This document shows, piece after piece, positions 1 through 5,755 of a stretch of 5,755 nt of DNA; positions within the stretch are counted from its first letter, which is position 1; each line of letters starts with the position of its first letter. Position numbers and translations under genes: made by a program. The notes beneath the pieces are model-generated. The model saw nothing but the letters and a program-made list of their open reading frames with translations, did not search any database and was not told where the DNA came from. Source of the DNA: Nitrospira sp. (GTDB lineage: Bacteria > Nitrospirota > Nitrospiria > Nitrospirales > Nitrospiraceae); the NCBI GenBank assembly GCA_005116795.1, contig SWDL01000345.1, positions 1 through 5,755 of the forward strand. Reading direction: 5' to 3'.

Positions 1-1
1 G

Positions 2-826
2 GCCGTGAGTTTTCTGGTCGGCGGCACGCTGGCGACCGTGGGTGTCGGGCTTCAGGCCTTGCTCCGAAATCCCCTCGCGGATCCCTATGTGCTCGGGATC
101 TCCAGCGGGGCGGCCTTGGGCGCGGCGGTGGCCATGCTCCTGGGGGTGGGCACGGCCATCGGAGGGATGTCGGCCTTGTCGCTGGCGGCGTTTGCCGGGG
201 GATTGCTGGCCATCCTGCTCGTCTACCGGATTGCCATCGGGTCCGGCGATCTTCCCATGCCCACACTGTTACTGGCGGGCGTGATCATCACGGCCATCTG
301 TTCGGCCTTGGTGATGTTCATCCCCTCCGTCTTGGATCCTGCGCGCGCGTACACCATGATTTCCTGGCTCATGGGCACGCTGAGCGCGCCGGACGGCCCG
401 ACCTTCGCCCTGCTGGTGGGTGTGACGGTTCTCGGTGGGACGGCACTCTTTCATCAAGCCCGCGCCCTGAATGTGCTGACACTCGGAGAAGAAGCGGCCC
501 GTTCGTTGGGTGTCGAGGTCGAGCGCGTCAAACGAACGATCTTCGTGATCTCCGCGCTCATGACCGGGGCCGCCGTGTCGGTCAGCGGACTCATCGGCTT
601 CGTCGGGATGGTGGTGCCCCATGCCGTGCGGATGGTGCTGGGTGCAGACCATCGCGTGGTCATGCCCGCCTCGGCGTTGATCGGAGGGCTGTTTCTCATG
701 GTGGCCGATACCGTGGCGCGGACGGCGCTGGCTCCAGCCGAGATTCCGGTGGGGGTCGTCACCGCCCTGGTCGGTGGACCGTTCTTCGTGTATCTGCTCG
801 TGGCCCGGCGGGGTGTCATGCGATGA
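2..826 (+). CDS. btuC: FecCD/BtuC-type ABC transporter permease, 5' end cut by window edge
   Basis: Inner-membrane permease subunit of a metal-chelate ABC importer, here most likely for cobalamin. The visible protein opens with the family motif around RNPLADPYVLGISSGAALGA and ends with the conserved GLIGFVGMVVPHAVRM block, followed by the helical stretch ending in FFVYLLVARR. About 274 residues are present, whereas FecCD permeases are usually about 330, so some 55-65 N-terminal residues lie to the left. The GTG at 5 is therefore probably an internal valine rather than the start; the frame is open to the window edge. Several hydrophobic membrane segments are plain. The stop overlaps the ATPase start by 4 bases, which indicates translational coupling. 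FecCD permeases also serve heme and siderophores; the B12 assignment is inferred from the riboswitch and adenosyltransferase downstream. Confidence 0.9.
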   Translation, partial: AVSFLVGGTLATVGVGLQALLRNPLADPYVLGISSGAALGAAVAMLLGVGTAIGGMSALSLAAFAGGLLAILLVYRIAIGSGDLPMPTLLLAGVIITAICSALVMFIPSVLDPARAYTMISWLMGTLSAPDGPTFALLVGVTVLGGTALFHQARALNVLTLGEEAARSLGVEVERVKRTIFVISALMTGAAVSVSGLIGFVGMVVPHAVRMVLGADHRVVMPASALIGGLFLMVADTVARTALAPAEIPVGVVTALVGGPFFVYLLVARRGVMR

Positions 827-1671
827 GCCTTCTTGTGGAATCCCGCGGAGCCCTGTCCGTCCGGGACCTGACGTTTTCCTATCACCAGGGACGCGGAGGG
901 CGCTCACGCGATGACAAGGGATGGGCCATTCGGGGCCTGAGCTTCCATGTGCGCGAAGGAGAGGTCCTGGGGATCATCGGCCCCAACGGATCCGGCAAGA
1001 CGTCGCTGGTGAAATTACTCGCCAAGGTCGCGCGGCCGCATGCGGGGTCCATCGACCTGTTCGGCATGCCCATAGACGGAATGGCGCAAGATGCCGTGGC
1101 GAGAAGGGTGGCCCTTGTCCCTCAGGAGACGGCGCAACTGTTTCCCTTCACGATCGCGGAACTGGTGCTCATGGGACGATTTCCGCACCATTCGGCCGGC
1201 TGGCGCTTTGGCGGGATGGATTGGGAGACGCCCGAAGAAATCGGGCTGGCCGAGCGGGTGATGTCCGACCTCCACGTCCGGCATCTGGCCGATCGCTTGC
1301 TGCATGAGGTGTCAGGGGGCGAGCGGCAGCGCGCCGTGATCGCTCGGGCGTTGGTCCAGGAACCCGATGTGTTGTTGCTCGACGAACCCACCGCCTTCCT
1401 GGATCTCCGTCATCAGATGGAGATCCTCGCGATTCTCCGCCGCCTCAATGCGCAACGTGGACTGACGGTGGTGATGGTGTCGCATGATCTGAATCTTGCC
1501 GGCCAGGCCTGTGACCGCCTGCTGCTGCTTCGGCAGGGCGAGATGGTGGCGTTGGGGATGCCCGAAGAGGTGATTCGGCCGGAACTCATTCGAGAGGTCT
1601 ATGGCTGTGAAGTGCTGGTGGATCGGCATCCGGTGACGGGCCGGCCGCGGGTGACGCTTCCGGGGACGTAG
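823..1671 (+). CDS. btuD: ABC transporter ATP-binding protein, BtuD/FecE type
   Basis: Cytoplasmic ATPase that drives the adjacent permease. All nucleotide-binding motifs are intact: Walker A GPNGSGKT (residues 53-60), Q-loop glutamine (Q101 in VPQE), signature SGGERQR (164-170), Walker B with catalytic glutamate in LLLDEP (D187, E188), D-loop, and the H-loop histidine in SHD (H221). Length is 282 residues, slightly above the usual 250-270. Part of the excess is a polar glycine- and arginine-rich insert near residues 22-33, between the first beta strand and Walker A. The start is ATG 823 inside the permease stop region (ATGA overlap), so it should be translated by coupling. Cobalamin as substrate is inferred from context; heme or siderophore ATPases look the same at this level. 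Confidence 0.93.
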   Translation: MSLLVESRGALSVRDLTFSYHQGRGGRSRDDKGWAIRGLSFHVREGEVLGIIGPNGSGKTSLVKLLAKVARPHAGSIDLFGMPIDGMAQDAVARRVALVPQETAQLFPFTIAELVLMGRFPHHSAGWRFGGMDWETPEEIGLAERVMSDLHVRHLADRLLHEVSGGERQRAVIARALVQEPDVLLLDEPTAFLDLRHQMEILAILRRLNAQRGLTVVMVSHDLNLAGQACDRLLLLRQGEMVALGMPEEVIRPELIREVYGCEVLVDRHPVTGRPRVTLPGT

Positions 1672-1749
1672 CTCGTGAAACGTGAAGTGTGAAACGTTCT
1701 GATCCTGACACGAGATATGTTTCACGAATGACGTTTCACGAACGACGAG
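1672..1749 (+). repeat. Palindromic intergenic repeat, copy 1
   Basis: It begins at the base after the btuD stop codon. It is made of iterated CGTGAAACG-type units on the left (1674-1683, then a GTGAAAC core at 1689-1695) and their complements on the right (GTTTCAC 1719-1725, ACGTTTCACG 1731-1740). It can fold into a long hairpin with outer arms 1674-1683/1731-1740 and inner arms 1689-1695/1719-1725. It ends with TTCACGAACGACGAG (1735-1749), which recurs exactly at 1975-1989. No T-tract follows, so it is not a standard intrinsic terminator, but the hairpin could protect or end the btuCD transcript. Confidence 0.8.
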
Positions 1750-1769
1750 GAGTTGTGCCCGCTCCTCAA

Positions 1770-2060
1770 TGTGGTGACGGGGCACAGTGCCATGAGGGAG
1801 AAGAGGGTCTAGCCGAAAAGAAGAGGCCGGCAGAGACGGGGAAGATGGTGCAAATCCATCACGGTGCCGCCACTGTCAGCGGGGAGCGCACTTCCAGATA
1901 AGCCACTGTCAAAAGTGCGTGAAGCGTTGTGCGTGAAGCGTGAAGCGTAGGGGAAAGTTTCCGACGCAGGACGCTTCACGAACGACGAGCGACGCTTCAC
2001 GTGCGCGATGGGAAGGCGGAAGGACGCCACGATCCGCGAGTCAGGACACCCGACTGTCGG
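1770..2060 (+). ncRNA. Cobalamin riboswitch with enlarged variable hairpin
   Basis: The RNA matches the conserved order of the cobalamin riboswitch (Rfam RF00174, consensus recalled from memory). GGTG at 1773-1776 pairs with CACC at 2047-2050 to close the element. A GGGGAAGATGG segment leads into GGTGCAAATCC (1847-1857), with stem 1844-1848/1856-1860. Next come CCGCCACTGTCAGCGG (1867-1882, the L5 hairpin) and GCCACTG (1902-1908). After a gap come GGGAAGG (2010-2016), a small stem 2016-2020/2033-2037, and the B12 box GAGTCAGGACACC (2038-2050), a variant of AAGCCAGGAGACC. The 101 bases between GCCACTG and GGGAAGG normally number about a dozen; here they are a long hairpin made of the intergenic repeat. 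The exact 5' edge is uncertain. It sits upstream of the TonB-dependent receptor and should repress it when cobalamin is bound. Confidence 0.9.
1915..2006 (+). repeat. Palindromic repeat, copy 2, inside the riboswitch
   Basis: The left side carries three CGTGAAGCGT units (1918-1927, 1932-1941, 1939-1948, the last two overlapping). The right side carries their complement ACGCTTCACG twice (1971-1980 and 1992-2001). The likely fold pairs 1918-1927 with 1992-2001 and 1939-1948 with 1971-1980, leaving a terminal loop of 22 bases and an internal loop. TTCACGAACGACGAG (1975-1989) is identical to the end of copy 1. The body differs by the AAACG to AAGCG change on both arms, so the pairing is preserved. 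It replaces the short variable hairpin between two conserved riboswitch segments. Confidence 0.82.
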
Positions 2061-2071
2061 ACCATTCGTTT

Positions 2072-2094
2072 CCACCCTTCGAGCCAAAGGGAGG
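2072..2094 (+). promoter_or_regulatory. Shine-Dalgarno-sequestering hairpin (riboswitch expression platform)
   Basis: A strong ribosome binding site, AGGGAGG (2088-2094), lies 5 bases before ATG 2100. The segment CCACCCTT (2072-2079) can pair with AAGGGAGG (2087-2094) to give seven Watson-Crick pairs around one A-A mismatch, with a 7-base loop. This covers the whole Shine-Dalgarno sequence. Its place 22 bases after the B12 box fits a translational OFF switch. The structure is seen in the sequence; the ligand dependence is inferred from the riboswitch family. I could not find an obvious complement between this loop and the L5 loop. Confidence 0.65.
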
Positions 2095-2099
2095 TCGAG

Positions 2100-4187
2100 A
2101 TGCGTCCTGTCGTGTGGGTTTCTCTCTGTTGTTCATTGGTCCTTGCCGTCCGTGCCCCGGGGGGCTCCGCTGCGACCCCTGACGAGGTTGTCGAAACACC
2201 GGATGTCGTCGTGTCCAGCACCCGATTGCCGGACGCTCAAGTGGATGCCCGGCTCCTGCCCGCCAAAGTCACCGTCATCACCGCGGCCGATATCCAGCGA
2301 ACGGGCGCCAAAACGGTCCAGGAAGCCGTGCAATGGGCGACCGGCATTGTGATGTATGATCAGCGCGGCAACTCGTTTCAACAGTCGATCGACCTGCGAG
2401 GGTTCAATTCGCAGCCGGTGCCCGGCACCGCGGTGTTCATCGACGGGATGCGGGCGAACGAACCCGATTTCGGCGACGTGAATTTTGATCTCATTCCGCT
2501 TGAGATGATCGATCGCATCGAAATCATCCCCGGCGCGTCGGCGATCTACGGAAAAAACGCGCTCGGCGGCGTCATCAATATCATGACGAAACGCGGCGGC
2601 GACAAGCGGCAGGTGACCGGCGAAACCCTCTTTGGAAGCTTTCATCGTGAGCGGTATAGCCTCAACACCAGCGGGCCGATCGGTCAATTCGACTACTTCG
2701 GAAACTTCACGCGGGAGACGGAAGACGGGTTTCGCGATGAATCCGATGCGAGGATTTCCCGATTTTTTGGGAAGCTGGGCTACCGGCCGACCGCCGACAC
2801 CGACGTGACGGTCTCCTATACCTACGTGAAGGACTTTCTGCGGGAGGCCGGCTCGCTGCCTCTGAGTGTGGCCGCCATCGACCGCAAGCGCAACTTCACG
2901 CCCGGCGACTTTACCGACAACGAAAACAACGTCCTGAGGGTCACCGGACGGCAGACCCTTTCCTGGGGATTCTCCGTGAACTTTACCGGCTACTACCGGA
3001 GATTAGGACAACAGCTCTTCAATGTCGGACAGTCATCACGCAGCAATAACATCGTGCATACGGAGTCGCGAGGCGGGACGGTGCAGCTCACGCAACAATC
3101 GACACCGCTGGGATTTCGGAACGCGCTGGTCCTCGGCGCGGAGGCCTCACGGAACGACATCGGAACCAGGTTGGATTCTACCTCGGGATTCGGGCCATTC
3201 AATAATATGAAAGACAACGACGAGTCGATCCTCGCCTTCTTCGCTCAAGATACGTTCAATATCACGCCGCAGCTCGCGGTGACGGCGGGGGTCCGATATG
3301 ACCGGAACAGGCTGGAGAGCAGCTTTAGCGACAGCTTCAGCGTTCCCGATCGGCTGTCGCGCGTGTTTCATCGCACGACCCCGCGCGCGGGGGTCAGTTA
3401 TCTTGTCACGCCCGAGGCATCGGTGTACTTCAACTACAGCCAGGGGTTCCGTATCCCCACCACGGATGAGCTCTTTGCCCTGGGAACCTTCACGTCCAAT
3501 GCGAATCTCAAGCCGGTCGTGACGAACAACTACGAAGTCGGCACGAAGGTCAAGTTCGGTTCCTGGGGGGACGGCGCGCTGTCCCTGTACCAGAGCAACA
3601 CGCGCAATGAAATCTACTTCACCTGTACGCTCTGCGACTTCAGCTTCGGAGACGGCTTGAACCGCAACGTGGACAAGTCCAGAAGGCGGGGCGTGGAAGC
3701 CACGGTGAAGGCGCGGCTCAATCCCTATCTGGACGGCGTGGTGAACTATACCTTCACCGAAGCCCAATTCAGGGCGCCGTTCAACCTGTCGTCCGCCTTG
3801 CGGGCGGATGTGGGCGATACCTTTCCGCAAGTGCCGAAGCACCGCCTCAGCGTGACGGGCAATCTGCATCCCGCGGACGGGTGGACGGTCTCGCTGATTG
3901 GGTTGTACGTGAGCACGCAGTTCCATACCAACGATGAGGGGAATACCCAGCCGCGATTGCCGGGCTATGTCCTGCTCAATAGCCGTATCACCTATGAGCG
4001 GCCCGTGCCGGGCGGTCGGCTCAACGGCTTTCTCATGATGAACAACCTGCTCGACCAGGAGTACTCCACTTCGGGTATCATTGCCGCCAATAATCTGACC
4101 GGCGGCGGGGCCACCGAACGGTTCGTCGTGACGGCGCCGGGAATCGCCATCTTCGGCGGGCTGAGCTATAAGTTCGAGAGCTTCTGA
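2100..4187 (+). CDS. btuB: TonB-dependent outer-membrane receptor, probably for cobalamin
   Basis: Outer-membrane 22-stranded barrel transporter powered by TonB-ExbBD. The start is ATG 2100: it has the AGGGAGG site 5 bases upstream and begins a signal peptide (MRPVVWVSLCCSLVLAV, cleavage near SAA at residues 23-25). The in-frame upstream start at 2001 lies in the riboswitch and is rejected. The mature protein has a TonB-box-like DVVVSST (residues 35-41). A plug domain follows to about residue 165, with the typical IDG, RIEIIPG and YGKNALGGVINI motifs. The rest is beta barrel, ending in aromatic GLSYKFESF. Length is 695 residues, longer than E. coli BtuB (614). A CTLC pair (C509, C512) sits in a probable loop. 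The preceding cobalamin riboswitch and following adenosyltransferase support B12 or a related corrinoid as substrate; the barrel sequence alone does not prove this. Confidence 0.92.
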   Translation: MRPVVWVSLCCSLVLAVRAPGGSAATPDEVVETPDVVVSSTRLPDAQVDARLLPAKVTVITAADIQRTGAKTVQEAVQWATGIVMYDQRGNSFQQSIDLRGFNSQPVPGTAVFIDGMRANEPDFGDVNFDLIPLEMIDRIEIIPGASAIYGKNALGGVINIMTKRGGDKRQVTGETLFGSFHRERYSLNTSGPIGQFDYFGNFTRETEDGFRDESDARISRFFGKLGYRPTADTDVTVSYTYVKDFLREAGSLPLSVAAIDRKRNFTPGDFTDNENNVLRVTGRQTLSWGFSVNFTGYYRRLGQQLFNVGQSSRSNNIVHTESRGGTVQLTQQSTPLGFRNALVLGAEASRNDIGTRLDSTSGFGPFNNMKDNDESILAFFAQDTFNITPQLAVTAGVRYDRNRLESSFSDSFSVPDRLSRVFHRTTPRAGVSYLVTPEASVYFNYSQGFRIPTTDELFALGTFTSNANLKPVVTNNYEVGTKVKFGSWGDGALSLYQSNTRNEIYFTCTLCDFSFGDGLNRNVDKSRRRGVEATVKARLNPYLDGVVNYTFTEAQFRAPFNLSSALRADVGDTFPQVPKHRLSVTGNLHPADGWTVSLIGLYVSTQFHTNDEGNTQPRLPGYVLLNSRITYERPVPGGRLNGFLMMNNLLDQEYSTSGIIAANNLTGGGATERFVVTAPGIAIFGGLSYKFESF

Positions 4188-4199
4188 GAGGAAGGCGCG

Positions 4200-4796
4200 A
4201 TGAAGCAGCGTGGGATGCGAATCACCAAAGTGTACACCCGAACCGGCGACAGGGGGAAAACCCGCCTCGCCGGCGGGCAATCCGTCTGGAAGGATGATCT
4301 CCGCGTGGAGGCGTACGGCACGGTCGATGAGCTCAATGCCGTGCTCGGCGCCGTGCGCGCGTTCAATGCCGCAAAGAAGGGCGCATCCGGAGCGCGTCGG
4401 TTGGAGGACGAGCTCCGATGGATGCAGAGCAAGCTGTTCGATGTCGGCGGGCTCCTGGCGACCGCGAAGGGGCAGCAGTTTCCCAATATGCCGCAGATCA
4501 TCGGTCCGGACGTCACTCGGCTCGAGAAGGCGATGGATCACTGTCAGGAGGAGCTTGCGCCGCTCAAGGAGTTCATTCTGCCGGGCGGGGGAATCCTGTC
4601 GAGCTTGCTGCATCAAGCTCGAACGGTCTGTCGCCGGGCCGAGCGGCTCTGCGTGGCGCTCAGTCGTCGTGAGTCTGTGGATCCTGCGATCATCATGTTT
4701 CTCAACCGGCTCAGCGATGCGCTGTTTGTCTGGGCGCGATGGGTGGCCAAGCGGCGGGGGGAGCCGGAGTTCTTGTGGCAGCGGGAGTCTCCGTAA
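4200..4796 (+). CDS. PduO-type ATP:cob(I)alamin adenosyltransferase
   Basis: This enzyme transfers the adenosyl group of ATP to cob(I)alamin to form adenosylcobalamin in the cytoplasm. Family hallmarks are complete: the N-terminal ATP-binding motif TRTGDRGKT (residues 13-21), RVEAYGTVDELNAVLG (from residue 35), RTVCRRAER (141-149) and NRLSDALFVWAR (from residue 169). Length of 198 residues is normal for this all-helical trimeric family. The start ATG 4200 has GAGGAAGG (4188-4195) just upstream; a second ATG at 4215, giving MRITKVYTR, is also a plausible start. It begins 12 bases after the receptor stop, so the two genes are very probably co-transcribed and share riboswitch control. It is unrelated in fold to CobA/BtuR-type enzymes, so I do not give the cobO symbol. 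Confidence 0.95.
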   Translation: MKQRGMRITKVYTRTGDRGKTRLAGGQSVWKDDLRVEAYGTVDELNAVLGAVRAFNAAKKGASGARRLEDELRWMQSKLFDVGGLLATAKGQQFPNMPQIIGPDVTRLEKAMDHCQEELAPLKEFILPGGGILSSLLHQARTVCRRAERLCVALSRRESVDPAIIMFLNRLSDALFVWARWVAKRRGEPEFLWQRESP

Positions 4797-4821
4797 GGGT
4801 TCGACGCCGCCGGTGCCGCAA

Positions 4822-4850
4822 TTTACAAGAGCCCCGGCCTTCGGTATAGT
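4822..4850 (+). promoter_or_regulatory. Sigma70-like promoter for lptF
   Basis: TTTACA (4822-4827) and TATAGT (4845-4850) each match the -35 and -10 consensus at five of six positions. They are separated by exactly 17 bases. Transcription would begin near 4857, giving a leader of about 25 bases before the TTG start of lptF. The spacer between the boxes is also the left arm of the inverted repeat at 4829-4880. This is a sequence match only. Confidence 0.55.
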
Positions 4851-4880
4851 CCCACAAGACTTCCGAAGGCGCGGGGCTTC
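4829..4880 (+). terminator. GC-rich inverted repeat, possible terminator of the B12 operon, overlapping the lptF promoter
   Basis: GCCTTCGG (4837-4844) pairs perfectly with CCGAAGGC (4863-4870). GCCCCG (4831-4836) pairs with CGGGGC (4872-4877) past one bulged G, and one further A-T pair extends the stem. The result is about 15 Watson-Crick pairs with an 18-base loop. It follows the adenosyltransferase stop by 32 bases. There is no T-tract after it, so it is not a textbook intrinsic terminator. The right arm ends 1 base before the lptF start, so in read-through RNA it would cover the lptF ribosome binding region. It could also be a DNA operator, since the dyad straddles the -10 box. Confidence 0.5.
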
Positions 4881-4881
4881 C

Positions 4882-5755
4882 TTGCCTAAAATCCTCGACC
4901 GCTACATCTTTACCGAGTTGCTTCCTCCGTTTCTGGTCAGTCTCGCGGTGCTCTGCTTCGTGATGCTGACCAATCGGCTCTTGTTCCTGGTGGAGTTGCT
5001 CGTCTCCAAAGGTCTGGGGTTCGCCGCGGTGGCGAACGTCGTCGCGCACATGCTGCCGTCGTTTCTCGTGCTGACGCTGCCGATCGCAGGCATCATCGCG
5101 TCGGTCAGCGCCTTCAGTCGGTTGTCGTTCGATAAGGAACTGGTCGCCATGCGGGCCATGGGCTTGAGCCTCTACCGCCTCACGCGACCGGTGCTGGTCT
5201 TTGCGATGCTCGTGTTCGGCCTCACGCTCATGCTGGCGCAATGGGGACAGCCCTGGACGAGCGTGAATCTCAAAACGCTGGCCCTGAGTCTGCTGCGCGA
5301 TCAGTTGACGGTGGCCCTGGAGCCGGGTGTGTTCAACGAGCCCGTGCCGCAGATGGTGATTTATGTCCATGAGGCGGCAGAGGCCGATCAAGCCAGGGGG
5401 ATTTTCATCTCGGACGAGCGGAATCCGGCTGACCCCAAAGTGATTGTCGCCGGCGAATACATGATGCTCACCGAGACGGGGAGCGGCCAGGTGGGGCTGC
5501 GTCTCATCAACGGGACGATCCATAGCCGCCCTCATGAAGCGGACGGCTACCGGCAGATCGGCTTTGAAACCTACGACCTGAAGCTGGCGCTGGATCAGCG
5601 CCTGGCCCCGCCGGCGCCGGAACGTCTCCCGCGCGCGGTGATCGTCGATCGATTGAATCAGGCCGGCTGGAACGACCCGCTGCTGCTCCGGCAGCTTCTG
5701 GAGTCCTACAAAGACCTGGCCTTCCCGACGGCCGCCTTGGTCTTGGGGGTGCTGG
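4882..5755 (+). CDS. lptF: LPS export permease LptF (YjgP/YjgQ family), 3' end cut by window edge
   Basis: Inner-membrane subunit of the LptB2FG complex that extracts lipopolysaccharide and passes it to the periplasmic bridge. The reading frame starts LPKILDRYIFTELLPPFLVS, the typical LptF/LptG N-terminus, and continues open for 291 codons to the window edge (full proteins are about 350-400). Three membrane segments lie near residues 12-35, 52-82 and 98-125, with the conserved cytoplasmic KELVAMRAMG coupling stretch between the second and third. A periplasmic jellyroll-like domain follows (about 130-265), and a fourth membrane segment is just beginning at the end. The start is TTG 4882: no ATG fits the family N-terminus and the protein aligns naturally from there. 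A weak GGGG lies 5 bases upstream. LptG is the alternative, but the features favour LptF. Confidence 0.88.
   Translation, partial: MPKILDRYIFTELLPPFLVSLAVLCFVMLTNRLLFLVELLVSKGLGFAAVANVVAHMLPSFLVLTLPIAGIIASVSAFSRLSFDKELVAMRAMGLSLYRLTRPVLVFAMLVFGLTLMLAQWGQPWTSVNLKTLALSLLRDQLTVALEPGVFNEPVPQMVIYVHEAAEADQARGIFISDERNPADPKVIVAGEYMMLTETGSGQVGLRLINGTIHSRPHEADGYRQIGFETYDLKLALDQRLAPPAPERLPRAVIVDRLNQAGWNDPLLLRQLLESYKDLAFPTAALVLGVL

Noticed and set aside
1693..1721. A promoter for the riboswitch transcript with TATGTT (1716-1721) as -10
   Set aside because: The segment 17 bases upstream (AACGTT) does not resemble a -35 box, and the putative -10 is part of the repeat hairpin. I found no convincing promoter between 1672 and 1770.
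1672..2006. A CRISPR array or transposon end
   Set aside because: The repeated units are short, palindromic and irregularly spaced with no uniform spacers; there is no transposase, and no flanking target duplication can be seen.
2001..2099. In-frame N-terminal extension of the TonB-dependent receptor from ATG 2001 (actually GTG-type start region)
   Set aside because: The extra 33 residues overlap the GGGAAGG segment and B12 box of the riboswitch, are not signal-peptide-like, and ATG 2100 has a strong Shine-Dalgarno site and begins a proper signal peptide.
1689..2221. Small open frames on both strands in the 1672-2099 gap
   Set aside because: They run through the palindromic repeats and the conserved riboswitch core, and lack family resemblance or convincing start sites.
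3147..4616. Long minus-strand open frame of 489 codons opposite the receptor and the adenosyltransferase
   Set aside because: It is antisense to two well-supported genes, rich in His, Arg and Pro with no recognisable domain, and is the usual by-product of strong third-position GC bias.
4711..5535. Minus-strand open frame of 274 codons opposite lptF
   Set aside because: Low-complexity composition rich in His, Gln and Arg, no domain, and it spans both the adenosyltransferase end and a clear lptF sequence on the other strand.

Overview
The window is a GC-rich stretch of a Gram-negative (diderm) bacterial chromosome: it carries an outer-membrane TonB-dependent receptor and the start of an LPS-export permease gene. 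Codon use, the style of the proteins and intergenic repeats built from TTCACG-type units make me think of Nitrospira (Nitrospirota). That assignment rests on memory and was not tested by any search. All genes lie on the + strand and are packed tightly, except for one 428-base gap that is full of structure.

Layout. Positions 2-826 hold the C-terminal part of a FecCD/BtuC-type permease cut by the window edge. It overlaps by 4 bases (ATGA) with a BtuD/FecE-type ATPase at 823-1671. The gap at 1672-2099 contains a palindromic repeat (1672-1749), then a cobalamin riboswitch (about 1770-2060) whose variable hairpin is greatly enlarged by a second copy of the same repeat, then a hairpin that buries the Shine-Dalgarno sequence of the next gene. 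A TonB-dependent receptor, probably BtuB-like, follows at 2100-4187. A PduO-type cob(I)alamin adenosyltransferase lies 12 bases further on at 4200-4796. An inverted repeat and a good sigma70-like promoter overlap each other at 4822-4880, just before lptF, which starts at TTG 4882 and runs off the right edge.

How it works together. The first four genes form a vitamin B12 uptake and activation set: receptor across the outer membrane, ABC transporter across the inner membrane, and adenosyltransferase to make the coenzyme. The riboswitch would shut down translation of the receptor, and possibly of the coupled adenosyltransferase, when cobalamin is plentiful. A periplasmic binding protein (BtuF) is not in view and may lie to the left. 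lptF belongs to a separate unit for lipopolysaccharide transport.

I see no wholly new system. The most unusual element is the riboswitch whose peripheral stem appears to be made from a dispersed intergenic repeat.
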